DNA from: a bacterium
GTDB taxonomy: Bacteria > Armatimonadota > Zipacnadia > Zipacnadales > UBA11051
Assembly: GCA_030604405.1 (NCBI GenBank)
Contig: JAUVVY010000003.1
Coordinates: 1 to 64,000 of the forward strand
Reading direction: 5' to 3'
Length of the DNA: 64,000 bases
Shown: positions 25,511 through 34,410 of the stretch, in pieces
Position numbering within the stretch: position 1 is the first letter of the stretch
Layout of the letters: each line of letters starts with the position of its first letter
Made by a program: the position numbers and the translations under genes
The notes under the pieces: generated by a model
What the model was told of the DNA's origin: nothing
Databases searched by the model: none
The model's input: the letters and a program-made list of their open reading frames with translations, nothing else

Positions 25511-28500
25511 TCAGAATTGCCATAGCTTCTCCAACTGCACCCGGTTCCGGCTTCTTTCATCGGTCGTGTACGACACCCGCAGGCTGTCGCTCACCTCGTA
25601 TGAGACGGTCATATCATATTCCTTTTGGTCTCCCCCAAAGGCGGTGCGATAGGACACCAGCAGGTCATCCATGACGTATTTGCCAACCTTGATCTCAACA
25701 GGTTGGTTGAAGGTGAAGTTGACGCTCAACTCAGAAAGCCCCAGCGCTCGCCGCAATTGCTGTTCGATTGGCTCAAACACGGCTAGCTTGAAGCCCGCGG
25801 CCAGAGCTGCCAGGAACTGCTCAGAGACCACCCGCTGAATATCCGTGGGGCCGCCATCTGATACCAACCCTCCCAACGGCGTCGCTCCCAAGAGGGCATA
25901 TATCTGCGACTCCTCCAGCGGCGGTGTTGACGAGACCTGGAGATCCCACTGCTCCGGGAGCGTGCCGATCAGATAGATGTTGATTGTCACCGACCCTATG
26001 TCCTGACCGTGAAGGCTGGCCGATTGCAGCACCGTTTGCGCACTGCCCCGGACATTGCCAGTAAGCCCCAGCTTCACCGGATCGGACCGTAACGGCGGCT
26101 TCGGCGCCAGCTTGTAGTCCACCGACAGTTGCTCTATGGTCGCCACGCCGCCCGGTACCTGCGTTCGCCCCTCCTGCGCCTCGACCAGGCCCTCGATTAC
26201 GGGCCTCTGCGGCGTCCCATGCAAACGCAGCGCGTCCGGCGTCGGCTGCAAGGGCGCAGCAATTCCGGGGCCGCTCACCTTCATGTCAAGCCCCAACATC
26301 ACCTTCACATCGAACTGCGGTTTCGGATACTTGGTGCTGAGCGCGTACATGTCCTTCTTTTCGCCGCCGCCGCCGCCGGTCGAAAAACCGATTTGGCCGT
26401 GGCTGATGGTGTAGTTGCCGCTTACCAGCGCCGGCTGGCCTCCGCCCGGGCCGAAAACAGTGATCGTCCCGTCGACAAGAGCCTCCAGCAGTCCTGTTAC
26501 CGCCACTTCACTGCGATCGGCCACCAGCGCCATGTCTATCTGATTGCCGGCCAACTCGGCGAGGCGGAAATCCGCCAGTTGTGCGTTGCCATTCAGCGCT
26601 ATTCGGCCCTTGCCAAACAGGCCGCCGAGTTCGTCCACAGTCAGTTCCGGGGGCTGATCGCCGCCACCTTTGAGCGCTATCTTGCCCCCAAGGTCGCGGA
26701 TGATCAGGCCCTTGAGGAGTTGCTGTTGGTCGGCCGCGATGCTCAGCGCCAGATCGTAAGTGTTCTTGTGCAAGCTCTCAACAGCAAAATCCCTGAAGTC
26801 GGCCTTGCCAGCGAGGGTCACCAGGGCGTTACCCCAAGTGCCTTGCGCCTTCCTGATGACTATTGCGTTGACAAGCCCCCGGCCGCCGATTTCCAGGTCA
26901 ATAGCGATGTCGCTCAGGGGCTTTTTCGTCTGATCAAGCGCAATGGAACCGTCCTGTATGTGCAACAGGCCGAGCAAAGATGGGTCCTCGGGTGTACCCG
27001 TCAATTCCAAAGCGCTGTTGAGCGAGCCGCTAACAACCATCTTTTCCCATGTATCGGGCGCTTGCGTACCGTCGCGGCGCGCTTTGTGCTGTACGGATTC
27101 ATTTATTAGTACAGGAATCAAGGCCAACTCGGTTTCCTCAACTGTCGCCTTAACCTCCATCTTGCGATCGGCAACAATGCCCAGCGGCTTCCACGAGAAC
27201 GGAAGCGTGCCGTGGACGACTACCTGCTGCTCTTCACGCTTGACTATGAGAGTATCAATGTCGAGCTTGCCTTCTGCAAGTGTGATGATGGGGGCCTGGA
27301 GCATGTCAAAGCGGATTCCGGAGATACCGGGTTCCATAACGTCTATGCTTGCCCTGATCTGCGGCTCGCGAGTTTTTCCGCTCGCAGCGATGGTAAAGCC
27401 CAGCTCGCCGGTCATGTCCGTCTCCAGCGGCATCCACTTCTCGTAGCTCACCAGGCTTATGCCCGAGCCCTCGATCAGCATACTCACCTCGCCGTCGAAT
27501 TCCAGGTCGCCTGCGGCGGTAATCAGCGCATCACCTTGTATTGCCTCCCCTGCAACATCATGCAGCCCGCTACGGTCCGCCCTGGCGCGGACCTCAACTT
27601 GCGGCAAAGTGACTCCGTCAAATGCCGCTGCTTGCAGTCTGACGGCACCTTCAGCCCAGGGCGCCTCCAGGGTGCCGAGAATGTCCACATCTGCGTAAAC
27701 CTTCCCATCAAGACGCAATGACATACTGTCAATGCTTCGCAACAGCGCCCGCTGGTCCTCGGGGCTTGTATTCTTTGCAGTCGCCGATGCCGCCACAGGC
27801 CGCGCTATGCCAAGCAGCTCTGATGCGTTGGTGTCACTAAGGGTAATGTAGCCGTCTATCTCGCTGCTGTCCTGGTAGTAGTGGCCGGTGACCGACAACT
27901 GCCCTCCAGCCACCTCGCAGCGCAAGTGCTCAAGCTTGACGATACCTTTCTTCAGCGTCACCTCGCCCAGTAAGTCGTCCAGCACCTCGTCGCCGAGTTG
28001 GATCTGCTCACTGACTACCAGCGCCCGCCCCGTCAATGCGTCGAACGGCCCTTCGATCTGGGCTACCGGTATCTGCAGCAGTCCCGCCACTTCCAGATGG
28101 ATGTCCTGTAACTGGTGTATGGCCTCCAGGTAGATGTCGGCCGCCGAAAGGCTTGCCGACAACACCGGCTGCTCGTCGCCGAGGTCAATGGACGCTTGCG
28201 CATGCAAGTGCGAGCCTTGCGCCTCAAAGACCCCATCTTCTACCGTCAGAATGTCGCCGGCGAACTCAAAGGGTATGCGCCCCTCGGTTATGTCCAGCGT
28301 GGAAGTCAGCGCGTGGGCAACTTGCACTGTACCGGCCACGACCGGGCTTGCCAGCGTCCCGCTGAACACACCGTCAGCCTCAGCAAGTCCATCAATGTCT
28401 TCCCAGTCCTTGTCCAACATCTCCACAACATCGGCAAGCTGGACGCCGGCGAGCTCAAAATGCCCGGCGATTTCCGACTCGATACCGGCGCTGTCGCCTG

Positions 28501-30721
28501 CCTGCTCTGCGCTCAACTCCGCCAGATTCGATACCGAGCCGCTGGCCGAAAGTGCGGCACTGCCCCGAGTTGCCAGCAAGTGTGCCACGTCGAGATTGCT
28601 GCGGTCGGCGGCCAGCTCAGCCGACAGCGCGTCTACGTCATAGTCCTGGTAACGCGGCTCAAATACAACAGCACTCGCCACCACCGCCGGATCGGCAAAG
28701 GTGCCGTCAATCTGGCCGTGGGCGTATAGTGTTCCGTGCACCCCGTCAACATCAAACCGCCCCATGATCTCATCAAGCTGCACCTCCGCCACCTGAAAGT
28801 CCAGGGCCAGCTCAGTGTCCGCGCCTTGCCGGTAGCCTTTCAGTTCGCCCTTGGCCCACAGTGTCGCCAGCGGGTCGGCGGCAAAGGCGGTCATTATCCG
28901 GATGTCTTCGCCTTCCTGCCTTGCCAGCGCCGCCGCGCGTGCCACGCTATATTGCTCATAGGCCAGCCCGGTGGCACTGATGCTGGCCATCGAACTGAGC
29001 TGCTCGTCCCGGTACTTCAGGCCAAACGCGGCTGTCACCTGGCCCTGTGGCACCGACTGCAGGCCGGTCAGTTCGGCCGGCAGTTTGTCGAGCTCCGCAA
29101 GGTCTATCTGGCTCAGCGTGCCGTTTGCATGAACCGCCAGCGACTCTTCGCTGAAATCAATCACCGCATCGCCGGCCAGAGTGCCCCCCATAAGCTCCGC
29201 CTTCACGTCACGCAGTTGCAGCGCCTTGCCTGCCAGCGTCACCTCTGCGGCCATTTCGCTGATCTCAACATCGCCCACGCTCACACTGTCGAGTGCAAGC
29301 TGCGTGTGCACCAGCGGGTCGCCGGCGATCCACTGCACCTCTGCGGACACGTTGCTGAGCGGAGAGACCGTTATTGCCTCGGGCCACTGCGTCGCGTCGT
29401 CGGGGTTAAGTTGGATTGCCCCCGGATCAAGGCTGGCGACATCAAGCTTCCCTAGCACCGCTGGTTGTGCCGCGTCGAGCAGCGACAGAGCCACCGCCAC
29501 CTGCTGACCTGTCAAGTTGATGCCCTCGGCGGGGCTGACGCTGACCTCGCCCGGGGCCTGCACTGAGGCGTCTATGCAGGCGTGATCGAGGGGGCCGGTA
29601 ATGTTGATGTCAACATCGAGCGGCCCACTGATCGAAAACTCCGGGAGCGAGGCCACAGTCTGTGCGGGCAGCAGTCGCAGCATGCGAGCTGCGTCAAGCT
29701 CGGTCGCGCGCACCTGCAGGTCAAGCGTCGGCTCCTGAAAGTCCAGTAAACCGCCTTCCAGCCACACGTCGCTGTCCTGCCACTTGAGCCGCAGGCCGTC
29801 GGTCACCACCCCCTGTGGCGTCACGGTGACCGGCCCGGCAATGCCCACTGACGCCATCTCGAGCGCCGCTATGGCTACGGCGGTGGAGCCAAGATCCGCG
29901 TGCACACAGTAGCCGACAGCCGGCTCCGCGCTTGCCCGTACCTTATAGACCGAAGCATCTATCTGCGCCCGGCCGCTGTCAACGACGAAATCGCGACTCG
30001 GCCAGAAGCACCGCTGCACCCATGCCAGGTCCAGGTCGCCAACTTCCCCGTCCAGGCTGAAGTCGCCACTAGCGGTGTCCAGGACCATGTCCACTGCGAT
30101 ACCGCTGAACTGTCCTTCCACGGCGTTGCCTGAGAGGTGCGCTTTTGTCAATCCGGGCCGTCTCAGGTCCACCAGAGCGGAGACATCTGCCAGTTCGACT
30201 TGCAGTGGGGCGCCAGAGAAGGTGTCGCTGTGATCGGTATAGCGGATGTGTGCGTCTTCGAGGTGAACCTGGCCCTGAAACTGCTCCTCGGGAGGTGCTG
30301 GTTCTTCCGGCGGGGGCAGCAGGTCCTCGAGATTCAGCCGACCATCGGCGTAGCGCGTGACGTCCACTTCAAGCCCTTCGACGCGGACCTCCCGCACCGC
30401 CGCCGCCGGCGCCTTGGTGCGCAGTAGAATCGCCGGCAGGTCGTAACTGAGCCGCAGCCGACTGGCCGAAAGCACCGCCCCGTCGCTGACAGTGTCGCTG
30501 CGAGCCACCGCAATGCCGGCCACCTCAACATCTGTCAGGAGATTCCCGGTGACCGCGCCAACTCGCACCTCCCGGCCGGTCATGTCGGCAAGCTGGCAGG
30601 CAACCAACTCTTGCGCCCGCTGATGCAGCCACGCGCTTTGGCTGACTACCAGATAGCCGGTAGCCAGCAGTCCCACCAGGGGAATCGTTATAATTGCCAC
30701 TACTGATAGTAACCGTCGCAT
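25511..30721 (-). CDS. tamB: TamB/DUF490-family envelope protein (translocation/lipid-transport AsmA-like)
   Basis: 1736 residues. An N-terminal TM helix (about 5-26) anchors a very long chain of AsmA/TamB-type beta repeats (short strands alternating with GxLx segments, such as VHANGTLSQIDLAELDKLP and YLYAHGQIDGT-like units). The C-terminal 350 residues form the conserved TamB (DUF490) domain, ending LLVSYRTAFGGDQKEYDMTVSYEVSDSLRVSY. It should span the periplasm as a hydrophobic groove and help outer-membrane biogenesis or phospholipid transport, often with BamA-family partners. It is encoded just upstream of bamA. No clear SD was seen before the ATG. Confidence 0.9.
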   Translation of the reverse strand: MRRLLSVVAIITIPLVGLLATGYLVVSQSAWLHQRAQELVACQLADMTGREVRVGAVTGNLLTDVEVAGIAVARSDTVSDGAVLSASRLRLSYDLPAILLRTKAPAAAVREVRVEGLEVDVTRYADGRLNLEDLLPPPEEPAPPEEQFQGQVHLEDAHIRYTDHSDTFSGAPLQVELADVSALVDLRRPGLTKAHLSGNAVEGQFSGIAVDMVLDTASGDFSLDGEVGDLDLAWVQRCFWPSRDFVVDSGRAQIDASVYKVRASAEPAVGYCVHADLGSTAVAIAALEMASVGIAGPVTVTPQGVVTDGLRLKWQDSDVWLEGGLLDFQEPTLDLQVRATELDAARMLRLLPAQTVASLPEFSISGPLDVDINITGPLDHACIDASVQAPGEVSVSPAEGINLTGQQVAVALSLLDAAQPAVLGKLDVASLDPGAIQLNPDDATQWPEAITVSPLSNVSAEVQWIAGDPLVHTQLALDSVSVGDVEISEMAAEVTLAGKALQLRDVKAELMGGTLAGDAVIDFSEESLAVHANGTLSQIDLAELDKLPAELTGLQSVPQGQVTAAFGLKYRDEQLSSMASISATGLAYEQYSVARAAALARQEGEDIRIMTAFAADPLATLWAKGELKGYRQGADTELALDFQVAEVQLDEIMGRFDVDGVHGTLYAHGQIDGTFADPAVVASAVVFEPRYQDYDVDALSAELAADRSNLDVAHLLATRGSAALSASGSVSNLAELSAEQAGDSAGIESEIAGHFELAGVQLADVVEMLDKDWEDIDGLAEADGVFSGTLASPVVAGTVQVAHALTSTLDITEGRIPFEFAGDILTVEDGVFEAQGSHLHAQASIDLGDEQPVLSASLSAADIYLEAIHQLQDIHLEVAGLLQIPVAQIEGPFDALTGRALVVSEQIQLGDEVLDDLLGEVTLKKGIVKLEHLRCEVAGGQLSVTGHYYQDSSEIDGYITLSDTNASELLGIARPVAASATAKNTSPEDQRALLRSIDSMSLRLDGKVYADVDILGTLEAPWAEGAVRLQAAAFDGVTLPQVEVRARADRSGLHDVAGEAIQGDALITAAGDLEFDGEVSMLIEGSGISLVSYEKWMPLETDMTGELGFTIAASGKTREPQIRASIDVMEPGISGIRFDMLQAPIITLAEGKLDIDTLIVKREEQQVVVHGTLPFSWKPLGIVADRKMEVKATVEETELALIPVLINESVQHKARRDGTQAPDTWEKMVVSGSLNSALELTGTPEDPSLLGLLHIQDGSIALDQTKKPLSDIAIDLEIGGRGLVNAIVIRKAQGTWGNALVTLAGKADFRDFAVESLHKNTYDLALSIAADQQQLLKGLIIRDLGGKIALKGGGDQPPELTVDELGGLFGKGRIALNGNAQLADFRLAELAGNQIDMALVADRSEVAVTGLLEALVDGTITVFGPGGGQPALVSGNYTISHGQIGFSTGGGGGEKKDMYALSTKYPKPQFDVKVMLGLDMKVSGPGIAAPLQPTPDALRLHGTPQRPVIEGLVEAQEGRTQVPGGVATIEQLSVDYKLAPKPPLRSDPVKLGLTGNVRGSAQTVLQSASLHGQDIGSVTINIYLIGTLPEQWDLQVSSTPPLEESQIYALLGATPLGGLVSDGGPTDIQRVVSEQFLAALAAGFKLAVFEPIEQQLRRALGLSELSVNFTFNQPVEIKVGKYVMDDLLVSYRTAFGGDQKEYDMTVSYEVSDSLRVSYTTDERSRNRVQLEKLWQF

Positions 30722-30826
30722 AGTGCCGGAGGAGTGCAGGATTTGACAGGCAAACCGTTTATGGGGTACATAGAGCGGTTCTTAATAAGCGGCGAAGAAT
30801 ACCCCAGTGCAATCACGCCAATGACC

Positions 30827-30912
30827 TCGGGCTGGAAGCTGAGAACGCTATCGCGTTCTCACCTGAGCCTTGCAAGAGACGCAAGGCTCAGGCCGAGCCA
30901 CGGATTCATGAA
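30827..30912. repeat. Nested palindromic repeat, copy 4, with two extra hairpins
   Basis: TCGGGCTGGAAGC opens the element and GGCCGAGCCACGGATTCATGAA closes it, as in copy 2. Between them stand two perfect hairpins: TGAGAACGC/GCGTTCTCA (30840-30861) and TGAGCCTTGC/GCAAGGCTCA (30864-30890). It lies between lipA and tamB. Confidence 0.8.
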
Positions 30913-30917
30913 TAGCG

Positions 30918-31805
30918 CTACCTGGCGTCGCGTGCCGCCGCGGCAAGGGTGCCTGCACAGTAGCTGCTGCGCACGAACGGCCCTGCGCTGACGTGCTTGA
31001 TTCCTGCTGCCCTTGCCCAGTCCGCGTAGTGCTCGAATTGCTCCGGAGGCACGTATCTGTCAACCGGCAGATGTTGTCTTGTCGGCTGCAGATACTGACC
31101 GATGGTGACGATGTCACAACCTACTCGCGCCAGGTCGGTCAGTAGTTTCTCGATTTGGGCATCCGTTTCGCCAACGCCAACCATGAAGCCTGATTTGACC
31201 ACTATATACGGACTGTTCGTCCTTACGGTGGCCAATACCTGCAAGGAGCGCTCATGATCAGCCTGGGGGCGGAGTGTCGGGCTAACCTCCCGCACCGTCT
31301 CTACATTGTGATTGAACACCGTGGGCTGCGCTGTAAGTACGACCTTGAGCGCCTCTTCATCTCCCCGGAAGTCAGGAGTAAGGACCTCCACGCCGGTCTC
31401 GGGCAAGCGCTCCTGGATCGCCTTTATCGTGGCTGCAAAATGTGCCGCGCCACCGTCCGGCAGATCGTCGCGGGTGACAGAGGTCACCACAACAAACTTC
31501 AGACCCAGGTCTGCAGCCGCCTCCGCCACACGCCGGGGCTCATCGGAGTCGAGAGGCGCTAGCTGCCGGCCGGGTGCGGCGTGGTTGACTGCGCAAAACC
31601 GGCAGTGGCGCGTGCAGGTGTCGCCCATCAGCATAAATGTCGCGGTTGCGCGCGAGAAACATTCACCGATATTAGGGCAGCGCGCGGTTTCGCAGACCGT
31701 GCACAGCCCGTGGGCGCGCAGAAGCCGGCGCGTTGCTGCGCTCTGACTCTGCTTGCCGATCTTCACACGCAGCCAACTTGGCACTCTATGATGTTGTTTC
31801 GCCAA
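30918..31805 (-). CDS. lipA: Lipoyl synthase
   Basis: 295 residues with both iron-sulfur sites: the auxiliary cluster C38-x4-C43-x5-C49 (with PNIGEC) and the radical SAM cluster C64-TRH-C68-RF-C71. The closing RSSY motif (FVRSSYCAG), whose Ser ligates the auxiliary cluster, is present. It inserts two sulfurs into octanoyl groups on lipoyl-dependent enzymes or GcvH. No lipB or lplA is adjacent. The start appears to be TTG at 31805. The neighbouring genes are unrelated in pathway, so this may be an independent unit within the minus-strand block. Confidence 0.95.
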   Translation of the reverse strand: MAKQHHRVPSWLRVKIGKQSQSAATRRLLRAHGLCTVCETARCPNIGECFSRATATFMLMGDTCTRHCRFCAVNHAAPGRQLAPLDSDEPRRVAEAAADLGLKFVVVTSVTRDDLPDGGAAHFAATIKAIQERLPETGVEVLTPDFRGDEEALKVVLTAQPTVFNHNVETVREVSPTLRPQADHERSLQVLATVRTNSPYIVVKSGFMVGVGETDAQIEKLLTDLARVGCDIVTIGQYLQPTRQHLPVDRYVPPEQFEHYADWARAAGIKHVSAGPFVRSSYCAGTLAAAARDAR

Positions 31806-31946
31806 CCGCTCTCGTGCCTCTCTCGATCAGTCGAGTTGTCATTCGCCAGATACGACACGCGGGAGGCAGTCGTGTCGCCTCCCGGTAAATGTACCCACGT
31901 ACTCGCGTTTTGTGCGGCCGTCAGCGCTAGCTGACTGAGGCCGGCT

Positions 31947-32333
31947 TCACTCGGCACTGAGCAGCCGGTTCAGCAGCTCTCCAACAGTGTTAATGAAGTG
32001 GCCCTTTTTCTCGATATGGACTCCATCGTACTCGGCAACCTTTAGCACATCGCCGGGCTGATTGGCGTAGCCCGTCAGCACGACCACCGTGATCGGGGCC
32101 CAAAGCGGATTGTTCTTGACCGCTACCAGCACCTGCCAGCCGTCTATCTCGGGCATCACGATGTCCAAGAGTATGCAGTCGTACATGTCGCCCTGGCTGG
32201 TCGCCTCACACAGCTTCTGCAGCGCTTCTCGTCCGTTGCCCGCCTCATCGTAACGAAAGCCCAGGTCATCCAGGGCCTTGGCAACTACTTTCCGCAACTG
32301 ATAATCGTCTTCCACGATCAGAATGTTTGGCAT
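31947..32333 (-). CDS. Single-domain response regulator (CheY-like receiver)
   Basis: 128 residues forming one receiver domain: ILIVEDDYQLRK (acidic pair), LLDIVMPEIDGW with the phospho-accepting Asp, VVVLTGYA (conserved Thr) and the Lys in HIEKKG. No output domain is attached, so it probably signals by protein-protein contact. No histidine kinase is adjacent. Two bases of difference in the usual P-x-T-x-x-K pattern around IEKKG are unremarkable. It lies between smpB and lipA. Confidence 0.9.
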   Translation of the reverse strand: MPNILIVEDDYQLRKVVAKALDDLGFRYDEAGNGREALQKLCEATSQGDMYDCILLDIVMPEIDGWQVLVAVKNNPLWAPITVVVLTGYANQPGDVLKVAEYDGVHIEKKGHFINTVGELLNRLLSAE

Positions 32334-32422
32334 TTAGTCCCTAACCACCTTGTCGCCCACATCAGCATATTATCGCGACCTGCGATACGCGCCGGCCTCA
32401 CCGGCAGCAACAGAAGAGTCTG

Positions 32423-32890
32423 TCAGCGCGTCTTCTCAAACTCTCTTCGTTCACGCTCTGCCTCACGCTGCATATCCCGCTCGGCAATGGCCTCGCGCTT
32501 GTCGTACTGCCTTTTTCCTCGGCACAGGCCTAGCTCAACCTTGGCATACCCACGCTCGCTGAAATAGACACGCAACGGGATAAGCGTATAGCCCTTTTGG
32601 CGCACCTGCCGGTCTAGTGTTGCGATCTGCTGCTTCTTCAGCAGTAGCCTGCGCCTGCGAACCGGGTCGGGCGGCTCTGTGCCGGTGGCGTGCTTGTACG
32701 GGCTGATGTGCATCCCGTGCACCCACACCTGGCCGTCGTGAACCTGGGCATAACACTCATTCAGGCTCACATTGCCGGCCCGCAGAGACTTTACCTCCGC
32801 ACCGCGCAGCTCCATGCCCGCCTCGTAGCTCCTGTCCACGAAGTACTCATGGCGCACTTTGCGATTGGTCGCAACATTACGATTGCCCAT
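32423..32890 (-). CDS. smpB: SsrA-binding protein (trans-translation)
   Basis: 155 residues starting MGNRNVATNRKVRHEYFVD, with ELRGAEVKSLRAGNVSL, ISPYKHATG, RRRRLLLKKQQI and the basic C-terminal tail (KRQYDKREAIAERDMQREAE) that enters the ribosomal decoding path. SmpB brings tmRNA to stalled ribosomes. The ATG at 32890 is the right start; a frame extending to 33055 would add 55 unrelated residues. A consensus promoter ends nine bases before this ATG, so the message is likely leaderless or nearly so. The tmRNA gene is not in this window. Confidence 0.95.
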   Translation of the reverse strand: MGNRNVATNRKVRHEYFVDRSYEAGMELRGAEVKSLRAGNVSLNECYAQVHDGQVWVHGMHISPYKHATGTEPPDPVRRRRLLLKKQQIATLDRQVRQKGYTLIPLRVYFSERGYAKVELGLCRGKRQYDKREAIAERDMQREAERERREFEKTR

Positions 32891-32899
32891 AACGCCATC

Positions 32900-32928
32900 A
32901 TAATATCCGATACAATGCGCAGCGTCAA
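32900..32928 (-). promoter_or_regulatory. Sigma-70 promoter of smpB
   Basis: On the minus strand TTGACG (32928-32923), a 17-base spacer and TATTAT (32905-32900) precede the smpB ATG by nine bases. Transcription would begin at or next to the A of the start codon. Confidence 0.65.
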
Positions 32929-33028
32929 GATTGCGTCCGCCAGCATCGCGCAGCCCATAGACGCAGGAATCGCGCTGGTGCGCAGAGAAACTTTCCGTTC
33001 GACCAAACAGCATACGTGCAGGGAGAAG

Positions 33029-34399
33029 ATGTTGCCGAGAAGGGCTCTGCGGCAAATTGAAAAGCTGCGCGGCAGTTTGTTCTCAGCCGGCGGTCCGCTG
33101 CTCGTCGCCCGCGCGCCGGCGCGGCTCGATGTCATGGGCGGAATCGCCGACTATTCCGGCTCTCTGGTCCTGGAATGGCCGCTCGCCCAGGCCACCGTCG
33201 CCGCCGCTGCGCCCCGCTCCGATACGCTTGCCATCGCCTACAGCTTCTCTGCCGCTGACCTCGGCCTCGAGCCCGAAGTGGCGGTGCCACTGGCGAAGCT
33301 CTGCGCGTCAGAACGTACCTATGCGGATGTCGCGGATCTGTTTGCCAAGACAGGCAAGAGCTGGGGCGGATACGTGCTCGGGTGCGTTGCGGTGCTGGTC
33401 GCTGAGGGTATCATGCCAGCGCCAGCTTGTGGCCTCAGTATTGCCGTCTGCAGCGACGTGTCTATCGGCAGCGGTGTGGCCTCATCCGCCTCGCTGGAGG
33501 TCGCTGCCATGTCTGCCATCGCTGCTCATTACCAATTGCAGATCGAGCCGCTGCGGTTGGCGCGTCTTTGCCAGATCGTCGAGAACCATGTCGTCGGCGC
33601 GCCGTGTGGTATCATGGACCAGGTGACCGCCTCCCTGGGCCGCAAGGATCATCTCCTGGCCATCCGCTGCCGGCCCCATGAGATCGTCGGCGATGTCCGC
33701 GTCCCCGACGGCTACGGTGTCTTCGGCCTGGTCTCGGGCGTCCGCCACAGCGTCGGCGGCAGCCGCTACGGCCGCACCCGCGCCGCCACCTTCATGGGCA
33801 AGAAGATCATCGAAGCTGCGACCGGACAGCGCACGGACTACCTGACCCAATACTCACCTGCCGATTACAGGGAGACGCTTCACAAGATCCTGCCGCCACG
33901 CATCAAGGGCGGGGATTTCCTGGACGAGTACGGCCGCACGGATGATGACGCTACCGCCGTCGAAGCGGGTGTCACGTACTCAGTCCGGCCGTGCACCCGC
34001 CATCCTATTTACGAAAACGCCCGCGTAGCCCAATTCGCTGAGTGTATCGAGCAGGGCACCGAGTCGGCCATGATCGGCGCCGGGAAGCTGATGTACGCCT
34101 CCCATCACAGCTACGGGCGCTGCTGCGGTATGGGCTGCCGCGAAACCGACCTGCTTGTGAGACTGGTGCGCGAGCTGGGGCCTGAGCACGGCTTGTACGG
34201 TGCGAAGATCACCGGCGGCGGCTGCGGGGGAACTGTAGCGGTTCTGGCCCGCGCCGACGCTGATGACAAGCTCAGGGACGTTGCCTCGCAATACCAGCAA
34301 CGTACCGGCCTTGAGGCAGAGATCCTGCGCGGCTCCTCCGACGGGGCCGCCCATTCGCCGGTTCAATCAATCAAACAGCCGCCGCACCGCAATCTGTGA
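33029..34399 (+). CDS. GHMP-family sugar kinase (galactokinase/L-arabinokinase-like)
   Basis: About 456 residues. It has the galactokinase N-terminal signature in altered form (ARAPARLDVMGGIADYSGSLVLEWPL), the ATP-binding IGSGVASSASLEVAAMSAIA, the NHVVGAPCGIMDQVT segment and the C-terminal KITGGGCGGTVAVL. These place it among galactokinase-like GHMP kinases, nearest in feel to L-arabinokinase-type proteins, so the sugar phosphorylated at C1 may not be galactose. The ATG at 33029 follows GCAGGGAGAAG. It is divergent from smpB and heads a plus-strand catabolic run; the next gene's SD overlaps its stop region. Confidence 0.85.
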   Translation: MLPRRALRQIEKLRGSLFSAGGPLLVARAPARLDVMGGIADYSGSLVLEWPLAQATVAAAAPRSDTLAIAYSFSAADLGLEPEVAVPLAKLCASERTYADVADLFAKTGKSWGGYVLGCVAVLVAEGIMPAPACGLSIAVCSDVSIGSGVASSASLEVAAMSAIAAHYQLQIEPLRLARLCQIVENHVVGAPCGIMDQVTASLGRKDHLLAIRCRPHEIVGDVRVPDGYGVFGLVSGVRHSVGGSRYGRTRAATFMGKKIIEAATGQRTDYLTQYSPADYRETLHKILPPRIKGGDFLDEYGRTDDDATAVEAGVTYSVRPCTRHPIYENARVAQFAECIEQGTESAMIGAGKLMYASHHSYGRCCGMGCRETDLLVRLVRELGPEHGLYGAKITGGGCGGTVAVLARADADDKLRDVASQYQQRTGLEAEILRGSSDGAAHSPVQSIKQPPHRNL

Positions 34400-34410
34400 G
34401 GAGCATTGCT

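Noticed and set aside
26129-27109. 326-codon plus-strand frame
   Set aside because: It is a shadow inside tamB; the minus-strand product carries the conserved TamB C-terminal domain.
31763-31957. 64-codon minus-strand frame between the response regulator and lipA
   Set aside because: It overlaps the lipA start and has no SD or recognisable feature.
32690-33028. N-terminal extension of the GHMP kinase
   Set aside because: It runs antisense through smpB; the kinase domain starts at the SD-preceded ATG at 33029.
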